From assembly GCA_016292545.1 (NCBI GenBank), contig JAEDIG010000007.1:1-42160 (forward strand): 42,160 nt of DNA. The letters are read 5' to 3'. The position numbers and the translations under genes are program-made. The notes under the pieces were generated by a model. The model did no database searches. It saw only the letters and a program-made list of their open reading frames with translations, and was not told where the DNA came from. Source of the DNA: Bacteroidaceae bacterium (lineage in GTDB: Bacteria > Bacteroidota > Bacteroidia > Bacteroidales > Bacteroidaceae). The number at the start of each line of letters is the position of its first letter. Positions within the stretch are counted from its first letter, which is position 1. Below, in pieces: positions 16,182 through 23,893 of the stretch.

Positions 16182-18365
16182 ATGAAAAGGTTATTTCTGC
16201 TTCTGCTCCCATTAATGGGAACATTGGGTGCTGCTGCATGGAGTGGCGATGTGAGCATAGAAACTCCAAACACCATGCTTATTCTGCATGCAGGAGAAGG
16301 TCAGGACCTCCGCATGGCCTACTATGGCCTGCGTGTTACCGGTTTGCAAGAATTGCGCAATGCTGGTGCTGACCTCAACTCGTCTGCCTTACCGGCCTTT
16401 GGCACGGTGGACATGGTCGGGCTGCCAGCCCTGCAGGTGCTTCATGCCGACGGGGATTTGAACCTGGAGTTGAGAGTGGATAATTATGAAGTGAAGGCAG
16501 AGTCTGCTTCAAAGACTCACATCTTCACGATGCAGGACAAATTGCAACCTGTCACGGTTAAGGTGTTCTACAAGGCATACGACGGTGTGGACATCATCGA
16601 GACGTGGACGGAAATAGTGAACGCAGAAAAGAAGGCCATCACCCTGAAGCGTTACGATTCAGGGCATCTGGTCATGCGTCAGGGTGATGTATGGATTACC
16701 CACATGCACGGCAACTGGGCAGCAGAGGCGGAACCAACGTCGGAACCGCTGACTGGCGGCGTGAAAACTATCCGCAATACCGACGGAACGCGAAATGCCC
16801 ATCTCGATGCGCCCGAGGTGATGGTCTCTCTTGACGGACGACCGCAGGAGAATAGTGGTCGCGTCATAGGTGCAGCCCTATGCTGGAGCGGTAACTTCGA
16901 ACTCCGCTTCAATACCATCTCACATAAGGAGCACCACTTCTATGCCGGTATCGACCCCCAATCCAGCGAATATGTCCTCGACCCGAAACAGAAGTTCGAG
17001 ACGCCGCATCTTGCCCTCACCTTTTCAAATGAAGGCTTGAGCGGAGCCAGCCGTAACTTCCACCGCTGGGCACGTACTGAAGGAATGACGCACAGAGGGA
17101 TGAAGACAGGCGACATCCTACTGAATTCGTGGGAAGGCCTCTATTTCGACATCGATGAGGCCCGCATGATTGCCATGATGGACGATATCAGCAAGTTCGG
17201 CGGTGAACTTTTCGTAATGGACGACGGATGGTTTGGCGACAAGTATCCACGTAAGGATGACACCTCCAGTCTGGGCGATTGGGTTGTAGATAAGAACAAG
17301 CTACCGGGAGGACTCGGCGTACTGACAAAGGCTGCCCGTGAACGGGGCATCAAGTTCGGCATTTGGATAGAACCGGAGATGGTGAACACAAAAAGTGAAC
17401 TCTATGAGCATCATCCCGAATGGGTTTTACAGACAAAAGGACGCGAGCTGAAACTGGGACGAGGTGGCACGCAGTTGGTGCTCGACATGACTAATCCCGA
17501 GGTACAGGACTTCGTATTCAAGATTGTTGACGACCTGCTTACCCAAAATCCAGAGATAGCATACATCAAGTGGGATGCCAACGCCTCCATCCAGAACTTC
17601 GGTTCGCTCTATCTGCCCAAGGACCGTCAGCAGAACCTCTACGTCGATTACCATCTTGGTCTGCTCAAGACGTTACAACGCATCCGTGACAAATATCCAG
17701 ACATCGTGATTCAGGATTGCGCCTCGGGCGGTGGACGCGCCAACTACGGCTTGTTACCTTATTTCGACGAGTTCTGGACTTCCGACAACACCGACGCCCT
17801 GCAGCGCGTCTTCATCCAGTGGGGTACTTCGCTCTTCTTCCCTGCCAATGCAATGGCTTGTCACATCAATCATTGCCCCTATTGGAACACAGGCGGTAGG
17901 GTCATCCCCATCAAGTTCCGCTGCGATGTTGCCATGTCGGGCCGTCTGGGTATCGAATTACAACCTAAGGATATGACCGACGAGGAGCGTCAGCAGACAT
18001 CCACCTGTATGGCCGACTACAAACAGTTGCGGCAGGTCGTGCAGACAGGCGACCTCTATCGTCTCATATCACCTTATGACCACAAGGGCGTTTCCTCGCT
18101 GATGTATGTCGATGATTCGCATCGCCAGGGCGTCTTGTTCGTCTATAAGATTGACAACTACTACGACCAGCCCATTCCTCGCATCCGATTGGCCGGACTC
18201 AACCCCGATGCCACTTACACCCTGACGGAGAAAAACGTTCGCGTAAGTCAGAAACCCTGTTCGCTCTCAGGAAAAAGGTTTACCGGACGCTTCCTCATGG
18301 AAGTTGGACTTGAATTGCCACTACGCGAGGAATATGCCAGCCGTGTGTTTTTCATTGAAAACTGA
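16182..18365 (+). CDS. GH36 alpha-galactosidase, periplasmic or secreted
   Basis: A 727-residue retaining alpha-galactosidase with a signal peptide (MKRLFLLLLPLMGTLGAAA). Motifs of the family are present in order: FVMDDGWFG (344-352), WIEPEMVN (395-402), nucleophile D465 in YIKWDANA, CASGGGRANYG (513-523) and acid/base D535 in FWTSDNTDALQR. It removes alpha-1,6-galactose side chains, such as those on galactomannan, so that mannanase and downstream enzymes can work on the backbone. It lies 4 bp after the GH59-GH26 gene and 19 bp before GH130. Length and domain order (N-terminal beta-sandwich, barrel, C-terminal beta domain) are normal for bacterial GH36. Confidence 0.94.
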   Translation: MKRLFLLLLPLMGTLGAAAWSGDVSIETPNTMLILHAGEGQDLRMAYYGLRVTGLQELRNAGADLNSSALPAFGTVDMVGLPALQVLHADGDLNLELRVDNYEVKAESASKTHIFTMQDKLQPVTVKVFYKAYDGVDIIETWTEIVNAEKKAITLKRYDSGHLVMRQGDVWITHMHGNWAAEAEPTSEPLTGGVKTIRNTDGTRNAHLDAPEVMVSLDGRPQENSGRVIGAALCWSGNFELRFNTISHKEHHFYAGIDPQSSEYVLDPKQKFETPHLALTFSNEGLSGASRNFHRWARTEGMTHRGMKTGDILLNSWEGLYFDIDEARMIAMMDDISKFGGELFVMDDGWFGDKYPRKDDTSSLGDWVVDKNKLPGGLGVLTKAARERGIKFGIWIEPEMVNTKSELYEHHPEWVLQTKGRELKLGRGGTQLVLDMTNPEVQDFVFKIVDDLLTQNPEIAYIKWDANASIQNFGSLYLPKDRQQNLYVDYHLGLLKTLQRIRDKYPDIVIQDCASGGGRANYGLLPYFDEFWTSDNTDALQRVFIQWGTSLFFPANAMACHINHCPYWNTGGRVIPIKFRCDVAMSGRLGIELQPKDMTDEERQQTSTCMADYKQLRQVVQTGDLYRLISPYDHKGVSSLMYVDDSHRQGVLFVYKIDNYYDQPIPRIRLAGLNPDATYTLTEKNVRVSQKPCSLSGKRFTGRFLMEVGLELPLREEYASRVFFIEN

Positions 18366-18384
18366 AACATAACTTTGATTTATA

Positions 18385-19551
18385 ATGACTTACGAATTAC
18401 GAAAGAAGCAGCTGTTCGAACGGCATGAAGCGTTGCTTTCTATTAAAAATGAACCCGAGGAGTGGGGCAACGGTATCTACGAACGCTATCAGCATCCCAT
18501 TCTGACAGCCGAGCATACGCCATTGGAATGGCGCTATGATTTCTCGGAAAAGGACAACCCCTATCTGATGCAGCGCATCATGATGAATGCCGTGCTGAAT
18601 GCAGGTGCCATCAAGCTGAATGGCCGCTATCTGTTGGTATGTCGTGTAGAGGGTGCAGACCGCAAGAGTTTCTTTGCTGTGGCCGAGAGTCCTAATGGCA
18701 TCGACAATTTCCGCTTTTGGGACGAACCCATCACGATGCCCGAAGACCTCATCCCCGCTACCAATGTCTATGATATGCGACTCACAAAGCACGAGGACGG
18801 TTGGATTTACGGCGTGTTCTGTGCCGAGCGTCACGACGACTCACAGCCCGGCAATCTCAGTGCCGCTACAGCAACTGCCGCCATTGCTCGCACGAAAGAC
18901 CTCAAGGACTGGGAACGTCTGCCCGACCTCAAAAGCCGTAGCCAACAACGAAATGTGGTGCTTCATCCTGAGTTCGTGGATGGCAAGTATGCTTTCTATA
19001 CCCGCCCGCAGGATGGCTTCATCGACACCGGCAGCGGTGGAGGTATTGGTTGGACACTGGTGGAAGACATCACACATGCAGAGGTCAAGGAGGAAATCAT
19101 CATCAATCCGCGGCACTATCACACCATCCAGGAGGTGAAGAATGGAGAAGGACCGGCACCGCTGAAGACACAGAAGGGCTGGCTGCATCTGGCTCATGGG
19201 GTACGTGGCACTGCCGACGGCCTGCGCTACGTATTGTATATGTATATGACGGCCCTCGATGACCCCACACGTGTGATAGCCCAACCCGGTGGCTGGTTCT
19301 TGGTACCCGAAGGAGAGGAATACGTGGGCGATGTGATGAACGTAGCCTTCTCCAATGGCTGGATACTCGATGACGACGGCCGTGTCCTCATCTATTACGC
19401 CACTGCCGACACCCGCCTCCATATGGCAGTCAGTTCACTCAACCGCCTCATTGACTATTGCATGAACACCCCCAAGGACGGACTCTCAACAAGAGCCAGC
19501 GTAGAAACCATCAAGCAACTCATCCGCAAGAATAATGGCACGCTTAAGTGA
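18385..19551 (+). CDS. GH130 4-O-beta-D-mannosyl-D-glucose phosphorylase
   Basis: A 388-residue cytoplasmic phosphorylase with no signal peptide. It should split mannosylglucose with phosphate into alpha-mannose-1-phosphate and glucose, the last step after the epimerase. The family general acid is D130 in ATNVYDMRLT, and the phosphate-binding arginine/histidine-rich stretch (QQRNVVLHPEF, TRPQDGF, HYHTIQEVKNGEGPAP, HGVRG) is intact. The sequence resembles subfamily GH130_1, the mannosylglucose type, more than the mannosyl-oligosaccharide phosphorylases, and the adjacent epimerase agrees with this. A TAACTTTG sits 8 bp before the ATG, probably by chance because it would leave almost no leader. 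The gene overlaps the porter gene by 17 bp. Confidence 0.93.
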   Translation: MTYELRKKQLFERHEALLSIKNEPEEWGNGIYERYQHPILTAEHTPLEWRYDFSEKDNPYLMQRIMMNAVLNAGAIKLNGRYLLVCRVEGADRKSFFAVAESPNGIDNFRFWDEPITMPEDLIPATNVYDMRLTKHEDGWIYGVFCAERHDDSQPGNLSAATATAAIARTKDLKDWERLPDLKSRSQQRNVVLHPEFVDGKYAFYTRPQDGFIDTGSGGGIGWTLVEDITHAEVKEEIIINPRHYHTIQEVKNGEGPAPLKTQKGWLHLAHGVRGTADGLRYVLYMYMTALDDPTRVIAQPGGWFLVPEGEEYVGDVMNVAFSNGWILDDDGRVLIYYATADTRLHMAVSSLNRLIDYCMNTPKDGLSTRASVETIKQLIRKNNGTLK

Positions 19552-20944
19552 AAAAATAGGTTACGGCTTCGGCGATATGTCATCGTCGATGTTTTGGAAG
19601 GTGTTCTCTTACTATCTGCCCTTCTTCTACTCCAATGTCTTTGGGCTGAGCCTTGTAGATGCAGGCATATTAGTACTCGTCACCCGCATTTGGGATGCCG
19701 TCAGCGACCCCATGATGGGCATTGTTGCAGACCGCACACAGACCCGCTGGGGGAAGTACCGTCCCTATCTGCTCTGGGTGGCACCATTGTTCAGCATCGC
19801 CGGCATCCTGCTGTTCACCACGCCCGACTGGTCGTATGGCGCCAAACTCATCTATGCCTATGTCACCTACATCCTCATGATGACCATCTACACGGCCATC
19901 AATGTGCCATACGGAGCTATGCTGGGAGTGATGACCGACGACTCGCAGGAGAAGACCGTCTTTTCCTCTTTCCGTATGTTCTTTGCCTATGGCGGTTCAT
20001 TTGTCGCTTTGGCAGCATGGGAACCGCTGGTGAATTTTTTCAAGGCAGGAGGTGGGCCTACCTCTCTCGCATGGCAGCACGCCATGATGGTCATTGCTGC
20101 CGCATGCCTAGTGCTCTTCCTGCTCACTTTCGCCCTCACACGTGAACGGCTGAAAACCGTCTCCACCGTCAGCATCGGCAAAGACTTCCGTTCACTCCTA
20201 TCCAACCGTCCTTGGTGGCTACTCATTTGTGCGGCCCTCTGTTTTAATCTCTTCTGTACCGTCCGAGGAGCCACAGTCGCCTATTACTTTGCCGACATTA
20301 TCGGCTTCGACAGGGTTCTCAAATTATCAATTGTCAATTATCAATTATCAATTATCTTCTATGCGGGCCTTTTCCTCAGCGTAGGCGAGGTCTCGAACAT
20401 GGTGGGCGTGGCTTGCACCGTTCCCCTTGCTCGTCGCCTTGGCAAGAAGTCGCTGTTCATGGTTGTCAATGCCGTCCTCTTGGTGTTGAGTGTCGCCTTC
20501 TTCTTCATCCCTGTTTCGCCTGCAGGATTCTGGCTCATGCTCCTTTTCCAAGTCTTCATTAGCATCCTTACGGGTATGATGTCGCCTCTTGTCTGGTCGA
20601 TGTATGCTGACGTCAGCGACTACGCCGAATTGCGATACAAGACAGCCTCAACAGGCCTCATATTCTCTTCCAGTTCGATGGCGCAGAAGTTTGGTGGTGC
20701 CATTGGCGGTGCTGCTGTTCTATGGCTCCTTTCTGCCTGTGGCTACGTGCCGCGAACCGATGAACAGTTGGCAGCCCAAGCCCTCATCACCCAGCCCGAC
20801 TCCGCCCTTCTCTGTCTCCGCTACCTGATGTCCTTCATCCCCGCCACCGTAGCTCTCATTGCCATTCTTACCTGTCACTTTTATCCTTTGACAGCTGAAC
20901 GCATGACAGACATCAGCCGACAACTAAAAGAAGCCTGTCCATAA
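19535..20944 (+). CDS. MFS/GPH-type sugar:cation symporter, probably for mannobiose
   Basis: A 469-residue inner-membrane porter of the glycoside-pentoside-hexuronide type with about twelve hydrophobic segments and the family motif region DPMMGIVADRTQTRWGKYRP (58-77). Linkage to GH26, the epimerase and GH130 points to beta-1,4-mannobiose as cargo, as in the related Bacteroides fragilis cluster. Residues 263-274 (KLSIVNYQLSII), in the loop before the eighth helix, are encoded by an AT-rich 7-bp tandem repeat and look like an insertion relative to usual family members. The frame is open through the repeat at this copy number. The start at 19535 lies inside the GH130 end and is the expected MARLSEKIGYGFGDM opening of the family. 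Confidence 0.88.
   Translation: MARLSEKIGYGFGDMSSSMFWKVFSYYLPFFYSNVFGLSLVDAGILVLVTRIWDAVSDPMMGIVADRTQTRWGKYRPYLLWVAPLFSIAGILLFTTPDWSYGAKLIYAYVTYILMMTIYTAINVPYGAMLGVMTDDSQEKTVFSSFRMFFAYGGSFVALAAWEPLVNFFKAGGGPTSLAWQHAMMVIAAACLVLFLLTFALTRERLKTVSTVSIGKDFRSLLSNRPWWLLICAALCFNLFCTVRGATVAYYFADIIGFDRVLKLSIVNYQLSIIFYAGLFLSVGEVSNMVGVACTVPLARRLGKKSLFMVVNAVLLVLSVAFFFIPVSPAGFWLMLLFQVFISILTGMMSPLVWSMYADVSDYAELRYKTASTGLIFSSSSMAQKFGGAIGGAAVLWLLSACGYVPRTDEQLAAQALITQPDSALLCLRYLMSFIPATVALIAILTCHFYPLTAERMTDISRQLKEACP
20322..20356 (+). repeat. Heptanucleotide tandem repeat inside the porter gene
   Basis: About five units of TCAATTA (one TCAATTG, the first unit partial) run in-frame through codons 263-274 of the porter. 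The base composition is far more AT-rich than the flanking coding sequence. Seven is not a multiple of three, so gain or loss of one unit would break the gene and three units would restore it. The unit is the same as the AATTATCAATT repeats that litter intergenic regions of Bacteroidetes genomes. Confidence 0.9.
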
Positions 20945-21120
20945 TTTTTCCTGAATTATAGGCTATTTGAGATAAGGAAATTGTGCTCCCTTTGAGGAAA
21001 GGTGCTCAGAAGACTTCGATTATCGCATTTTTTGGTACTACATAGGTTTGATTTTAGATGAAATATGTTTAATTTGTGCGTGAAAAAACTACTTTGCTGT
21101 GGTAATTGAAAAAAAATGAG

Positions 21121-21128
21121 TAATTTTG
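21121..21128 (+). promoter_or_regulatory. Probable -7 box of the ATPase module
   Basis: TAATTTTG fits TAnnTTTG, with a TTTG at 21093-21096 (24 bp apart, somewhat long). It would give a 55-60 nt leader to the ATG at 21191 and argues against the alternative start at 21116, which would lie upstream of the transcript. The rest of 20945-21190 shows nothing further that I can name. Confidence 0.5.
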
Positions 21129-21190
21129 TGGGCGAAAAGTATATATCAGGTGTGTTGGCTTATGCTTGCATGCTTTATGGGAATTATATA

Positions 21191-22369
21191 ATGAATAATG
21201 CGCAGAAGGATAGAATTGTAGTTAAACATTTTGGACCGATTCGAGAGATTAGTGTCGAATTGTGTGATTTAACTGTGCTTACAGGTGCTCAAGCAAGCGG
21301 AAAGAGTTTGTTCCTGCAAATGTTCAAGCTAATAAAAGACAGGTCTGCCATACTAAAATCGCTGGAAAACTATGGTTTTGTCGTGAACAATAAGTTGGAA
21401 AATCTGCTGAACCGCTATTTGGGTGAAGGTTTGTCGAGCATGTGGACTGAGGATTCCGAGTTCATCTTGAATGACAAGACATACACTCGTAGGTGCTTTG
21501 AGAGTTCACCTAAGGGGAAGCCTGCAGATAGGGTTTTCTACATCCCCGCTCAACGTATTTTGAGTATTGCTGATGGCCGTCCCAAATATTTTATGGAGTT
21601 TAGTGAGAATGACCCTTTTGTGTTACGTAAGTTCAGCGATACGTTAAGGCTGTTCATTCAAAACGGTCTGGGAAATAGTGGAGTATTGTACCCACTGCCT
21701 AATAGACTTAAATCTACAATTAAAAGGATGTATGACAAGGCCATCTTTCATGGTGGCAAGATAGTCCTAGATGAGAAGGGCGGGCAGCGCAAGATTGCAA
21801 TGAATGTTGAGAACATACATCTTCCTTTAATGACATGGAGTGCTGGCCAAAAGGAGTTTATGCCTCTGCTGATGGCATTCTACTGCCTTTCTGGACCTCC
21901 TCAGAATGTAGTGAACCGGAAAGAGTATGAGTACATTATAATGGAGGAGCCCGAAATGGGCCTACATCCTTTAGCAATCCAAACTATTATCTTGCAGATT
22001 ATAGAGTTTATACATGCAGGCTACAAGGTGGTTGTGTCAACACATTCCCCCGTACTGTTAGAGTTCGTATGGGCATACAATTACTTGAAGACTATTCCCG
22101 AGGACAAGCGTGTAGGTGCATTGTGCGAAGTGTTTGGCATCCAGAGCAGTAAAAAATACAATCTTGATTTCTTAAATGATATTTATGAGAAGAATATTAA
22201 AACGTATTATTTTTCACGTGACACATCTGGAAAAGTAGAAGCCAAGGATATTTCTTCTCTTGACGTTTATAGTGATGATGTGGCCATAAATGAATGGGGC
22301 GGCCTCACCCAGTTCTCAAGTAAGGCAAATGAGGTCGTTTCAAAGTACATGGCACGGTATGGCGAATAA
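21191..22369 (+). CDS. ABC/OLD-type AAA ATPase of a two-gene accessory module
   Basis: A 392-residue ATPase of the AAA_15/AAA_21 (OLD-like, SMC-related) class. Walker A is GAQASGKS (32-39), the ABC-type signature is TWSAGQKEF (215-223), Walker B is YIIMEEPEMGLHP (248-260) and the H-loop is STHSPVLLEF (283-292). There is no TOPRIM domain after the ATPase, so it is not a full OLD nuclease; a separate effector would be expected. The gene is clearly more AT-rich than its neighbours and lies between the mannan locus and gene debris, signs of horizontal origin. The start at 21191 (MNNAQKDRIVVKHFG) begins exactly at the conserved first strand; an upstream ATG at 21116 is less likely. The next gene starts inside its last codons. 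Role in defence is inferred from architecture and context. Confidence 0.85.
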   Translation: MNNAQKDRIVVKHFGPIREISVELCDLTVLTGAQASGKSLFLQMFKLIKDRSAILKSLENYGFVVNNKLENLLNRYLGEGLSSMWTEDSEFILNDKTYTRRCFESSPKGKPADRVFYIPAQRILSIADGRPKYFMEFSENDPFVLRKFSDTLRLFIQNGLGNSGVLYPLPNRLKSTIKRMYDKAIFHGGKIVLDEKGGQRKIAMNVENIHLPLMTWSAGQKEFMPLLMAFYCLSGPPQNVVNRKEYEYIIMEEPEMGLHPLAIQTIILQIIEFIHAGYKVVVSTHSPVLLEFVWAYNYLKTIPEDKRVGALCEVFGIQSSKKYNLDFLNDIYEKNIKTYYFSRDTSGKVEAKDISSLDVYSDDVAINEWGGLTQFSSKANEVVSKYMARYGE

Positions 22370-22855
22370 GAGAGTAAGAGTGAAACAGGTTGGAACAGGG
22401 GTTGCCAAGTGTGCTTTTCAGGTGGCTATAGAAAATACAGAGGAAGTGAAAGATGGATTCTGCCAAGGCAAACAGGCTGTGAAGAGTGCTGACCGCAGCA
22501 AGGTTGTTGCAGCTGACAACAATAAATTGCAAGGCAGCCTTGATATTGATAGTCAGGTGAAAGCATTATATCCTAATGAACCACGTTGGGATTATGCCTT
22601 ATCGTATGATGACAAGATATATTTTTTGAGGTACATCCTGCAGAAACATCTGAGGTTGACAGAGTTGTCAACAAACTTACATGGTTGAAGCATTGGCTTA
22701 AGGCCCATGCGCCGGAGATTAACAAGTTGCCCAAGGCCGAACATCCTTACACATGGGTGCAATCTGGCCGCTATGCAATTATACCAACGGCAAAGGAAAA
22801 GATGAAACTGTCTGTCGCTGGGATAGCTATTGCCAATAAGTTGAGCTTGAAGTGA
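22359..22855 (+). pseudogene. Small partner of the ATPase, interrupted by a -1 frame change at a T6 run
   Basis: The ATG at 22359 overlaps the ATPase stop by 11 bp, so the pair is coupled. The first frame gives 109 residues and stops at 22688. However, the -1 frame picks up exactly at the T6 run 22622-22627 and continues to a TGA at 22853-22855 with a coherent sequence (KIYFFEVHPAETSEVDRV, then KLTWLKHWLKAHAPEINKL, then YTWVQSGRYAIIP). The joined product would have about 165 residues. The zero-frame codons at the site, T-TTT-TTG, form a slippery heptamer, so either a base was lost from a T7 run or -1 frameshifting is used. The core RWDYALSYDDKIYFFEVH is loosely reminiscent of a D...ExK nuclease core with His instead of Lys; that is speculation. 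I do not know the family. Confidence 0.7.
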
Positions 22856-22913
22856 GATGTTTGGGAGAAGATAGTGGTCTTTGGCCGAAAATATACGTGG
22901 CCTCAGAATCTCT

Positions 22914-22961
22914 AACTGGGAAAAATTTGCTGCCCAACTGGGTAACAATTTTTTTCCAGTT
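22914..22961. other. Inverted repeat downstream of the ATPase module
   Basis: AACTGGGAAAAATT (22914-22927) faces AATTTTTTTCCAGTT (22947-22961), an imperfect 14-15 bp stem with a 19-nt loop. It lies about 60 bp past the end of the module and may mark its edge or act as a weak bidirectional terminator. Confidence 0.45.
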
Positions 22962-23138
22962 GGCCAGCAAAAGGCACCAGCCAGTTCTTCTCCTTCCCGT
23001 TCGGCAATTGCTCAGGGCATATAGCGGAATAATCTCCACATGACGCTCGGCATCACGCTCCTTCGAATCAAAGTAGACAAATTCGCCGAAAGGCTCCAGC
23101 GAACAGCGGACGGCATCATGCAGATTGTGCTGGCACAA
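22950..23138 (-). pseudogene. Possible gene fragment, unidentified
   Basis: The minus strand carries an open frame whose first 45 or so codons read like real protein (CQHNLHDAVRCSLEPFGEF, then DAERHVEIIPLYALSN), after which the sequence loses coding character near the inverted repeat. It has neither a convincing start signal nor a full domain. It lies directly left of the AraC fragment and is most likely part of the same debris. I cannot name the family. Confidence 0.3.
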
Positions 23139-23177
23139 AATTGACGTAACGCCGTCCCAAAATCGGCGCCGAAACGT

Positions 23178-23435
23178 TTATGGGGCGGATTGGTCGGGAG
23201 GGGTGTCGCGCTTGTGGGGCTTGCGGTAGTCTTTGGGCGGGATGCCCATGGTTTTGCTGAAAAGGCGCGAAAAGTAGTAGCAGTCGCGGATGCCTATCTT
23301 GTGGCAGATTTGGTTCACTTGCATGTCGGTGTGGTCGAGGAGCTCACAGGCACGCTTCACCTTCAGCAGATTGATGTAGCTGAGAGGGCTGTGGCCAGTG
23401 GCCTTCTTGAACACCATGGAGAGAGTGCTTTTGTG
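23178..23435 (-). pseudogene. C-terminal fragment of an AraC-family regulator
   Basis: The fragment encodes only the second half of the AraC DNA-binding domain: HKSTLSMVFKKATGHSPLSY, KRACELLDHTDMQVNQIC, and the signature GIRDCYYFSRLFSKTMGIPP, ending in a charged tail and a TAA. The sensing domain and first helix-turn-helix are missing: the frame abuts the GH2 fragment at about 23435-23445. An ATG at 23417 exists but would give a 79-residue protein with one helix-turn-helix. I treat it as a remnant. Confidence 0.75.
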
Positions 23436-23825
23436 GGCATTCTGGATGCCTTCTGGGGGAGCAAGGGGCTGGTGACTCCCGAAAAGTTCCGCGAGTCATG
23501 TGCACCCACAGTACTGTTGGCACGCATGCCCAAGCGCACCTATGCCCCTACCGAGCAGCTGTATGTCAAGCTGGGCATCATGTTCGAGGCACGTGTGGGT
23601 CAGGGAAGGCTCATGGTGGCATGCATCGACTGGAAGGCCGATATGGAAAACCGGCCTGTCACCCAGTAGCTGTTCCGTTCGGTGGGTCGCTATATGCAGT
23701 CATCCCGGTTCGTGCCCGAGGCCACCCTTCAGGTCTACCAGTTGGATGCACTGTTCGATGCGTCTGCCGCCTTCTTGGAAACTGCCGCTCCGAATGCAGC
23801 CATCCGGCAGCTGCTCAATAAATAG
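23436..23825 (+). pseudogene. C-terminal fragment of a GH2-type glycosidase with an in-frame stop
   Basis: From about 23436 the plus strand reads GILDAFWGSKGLVTPEKF, then CAPTVLLARMPKRTYAPTEQ, the domain that follows the catalytic barrel in many Bacteroidetes GH2 proteins. The frame meets a TAG at 23667-23669 and then continues as clear coding sequence (LFRSVGRYMQSSRFVPEATL) to a TAG at 23823-23825. So it is truncated at the 5' end and also has a nonsense mutation. Its 5' break coincides with the break of the AraC fragment on the other strand. Confidence 0.75.
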
Positions 23826-23842
23826 AGTTGAACAAAAAATAT

Positions 23843-23867
23843 ACCCGCAGGTTCTAGGCCTGCGGGT
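23843..23867 (-). terminator. Rho-independent terminator of the fumarase gene
   Basis: A perfect 9-bp stem (ACCCGCAGG 23843-23851 with CCTGCGGGT 23859-23867) with a 7-nt loop is followed, on the minus strand, by ATATTTTTTGTTC. It lies 26 bp past the fumarase stop and should end the fumarase transcript, possibly the whole run from rsmI. Confidence 0.85.
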
Positions 23868-23893
23868 TGATATTTGGCTTGTGGGGGGGGGTA

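Noticed and set aside
18370..18377. TAACTTTG just before GH130 as an internal promoter
   Set aside because: It lies only 8 bp from the ATG, would leave almost no leader, and has no -33 partner; the gene is better explained as part of the operon from 11861.
23178..23417. A functional 79-residue AraC-type mini-regulator
   Set aside because: Only the last helix-turn-helix is present, the break point coincides with the GH2 fragment, and the surrounding sequence is debris.
23882..23891. Run of G residues next to the fumarase stop as a phase-variation tract
   Set aside because: It lies outside the coding frame, between the stop and the terminator, so slippage there would not alter a protein.
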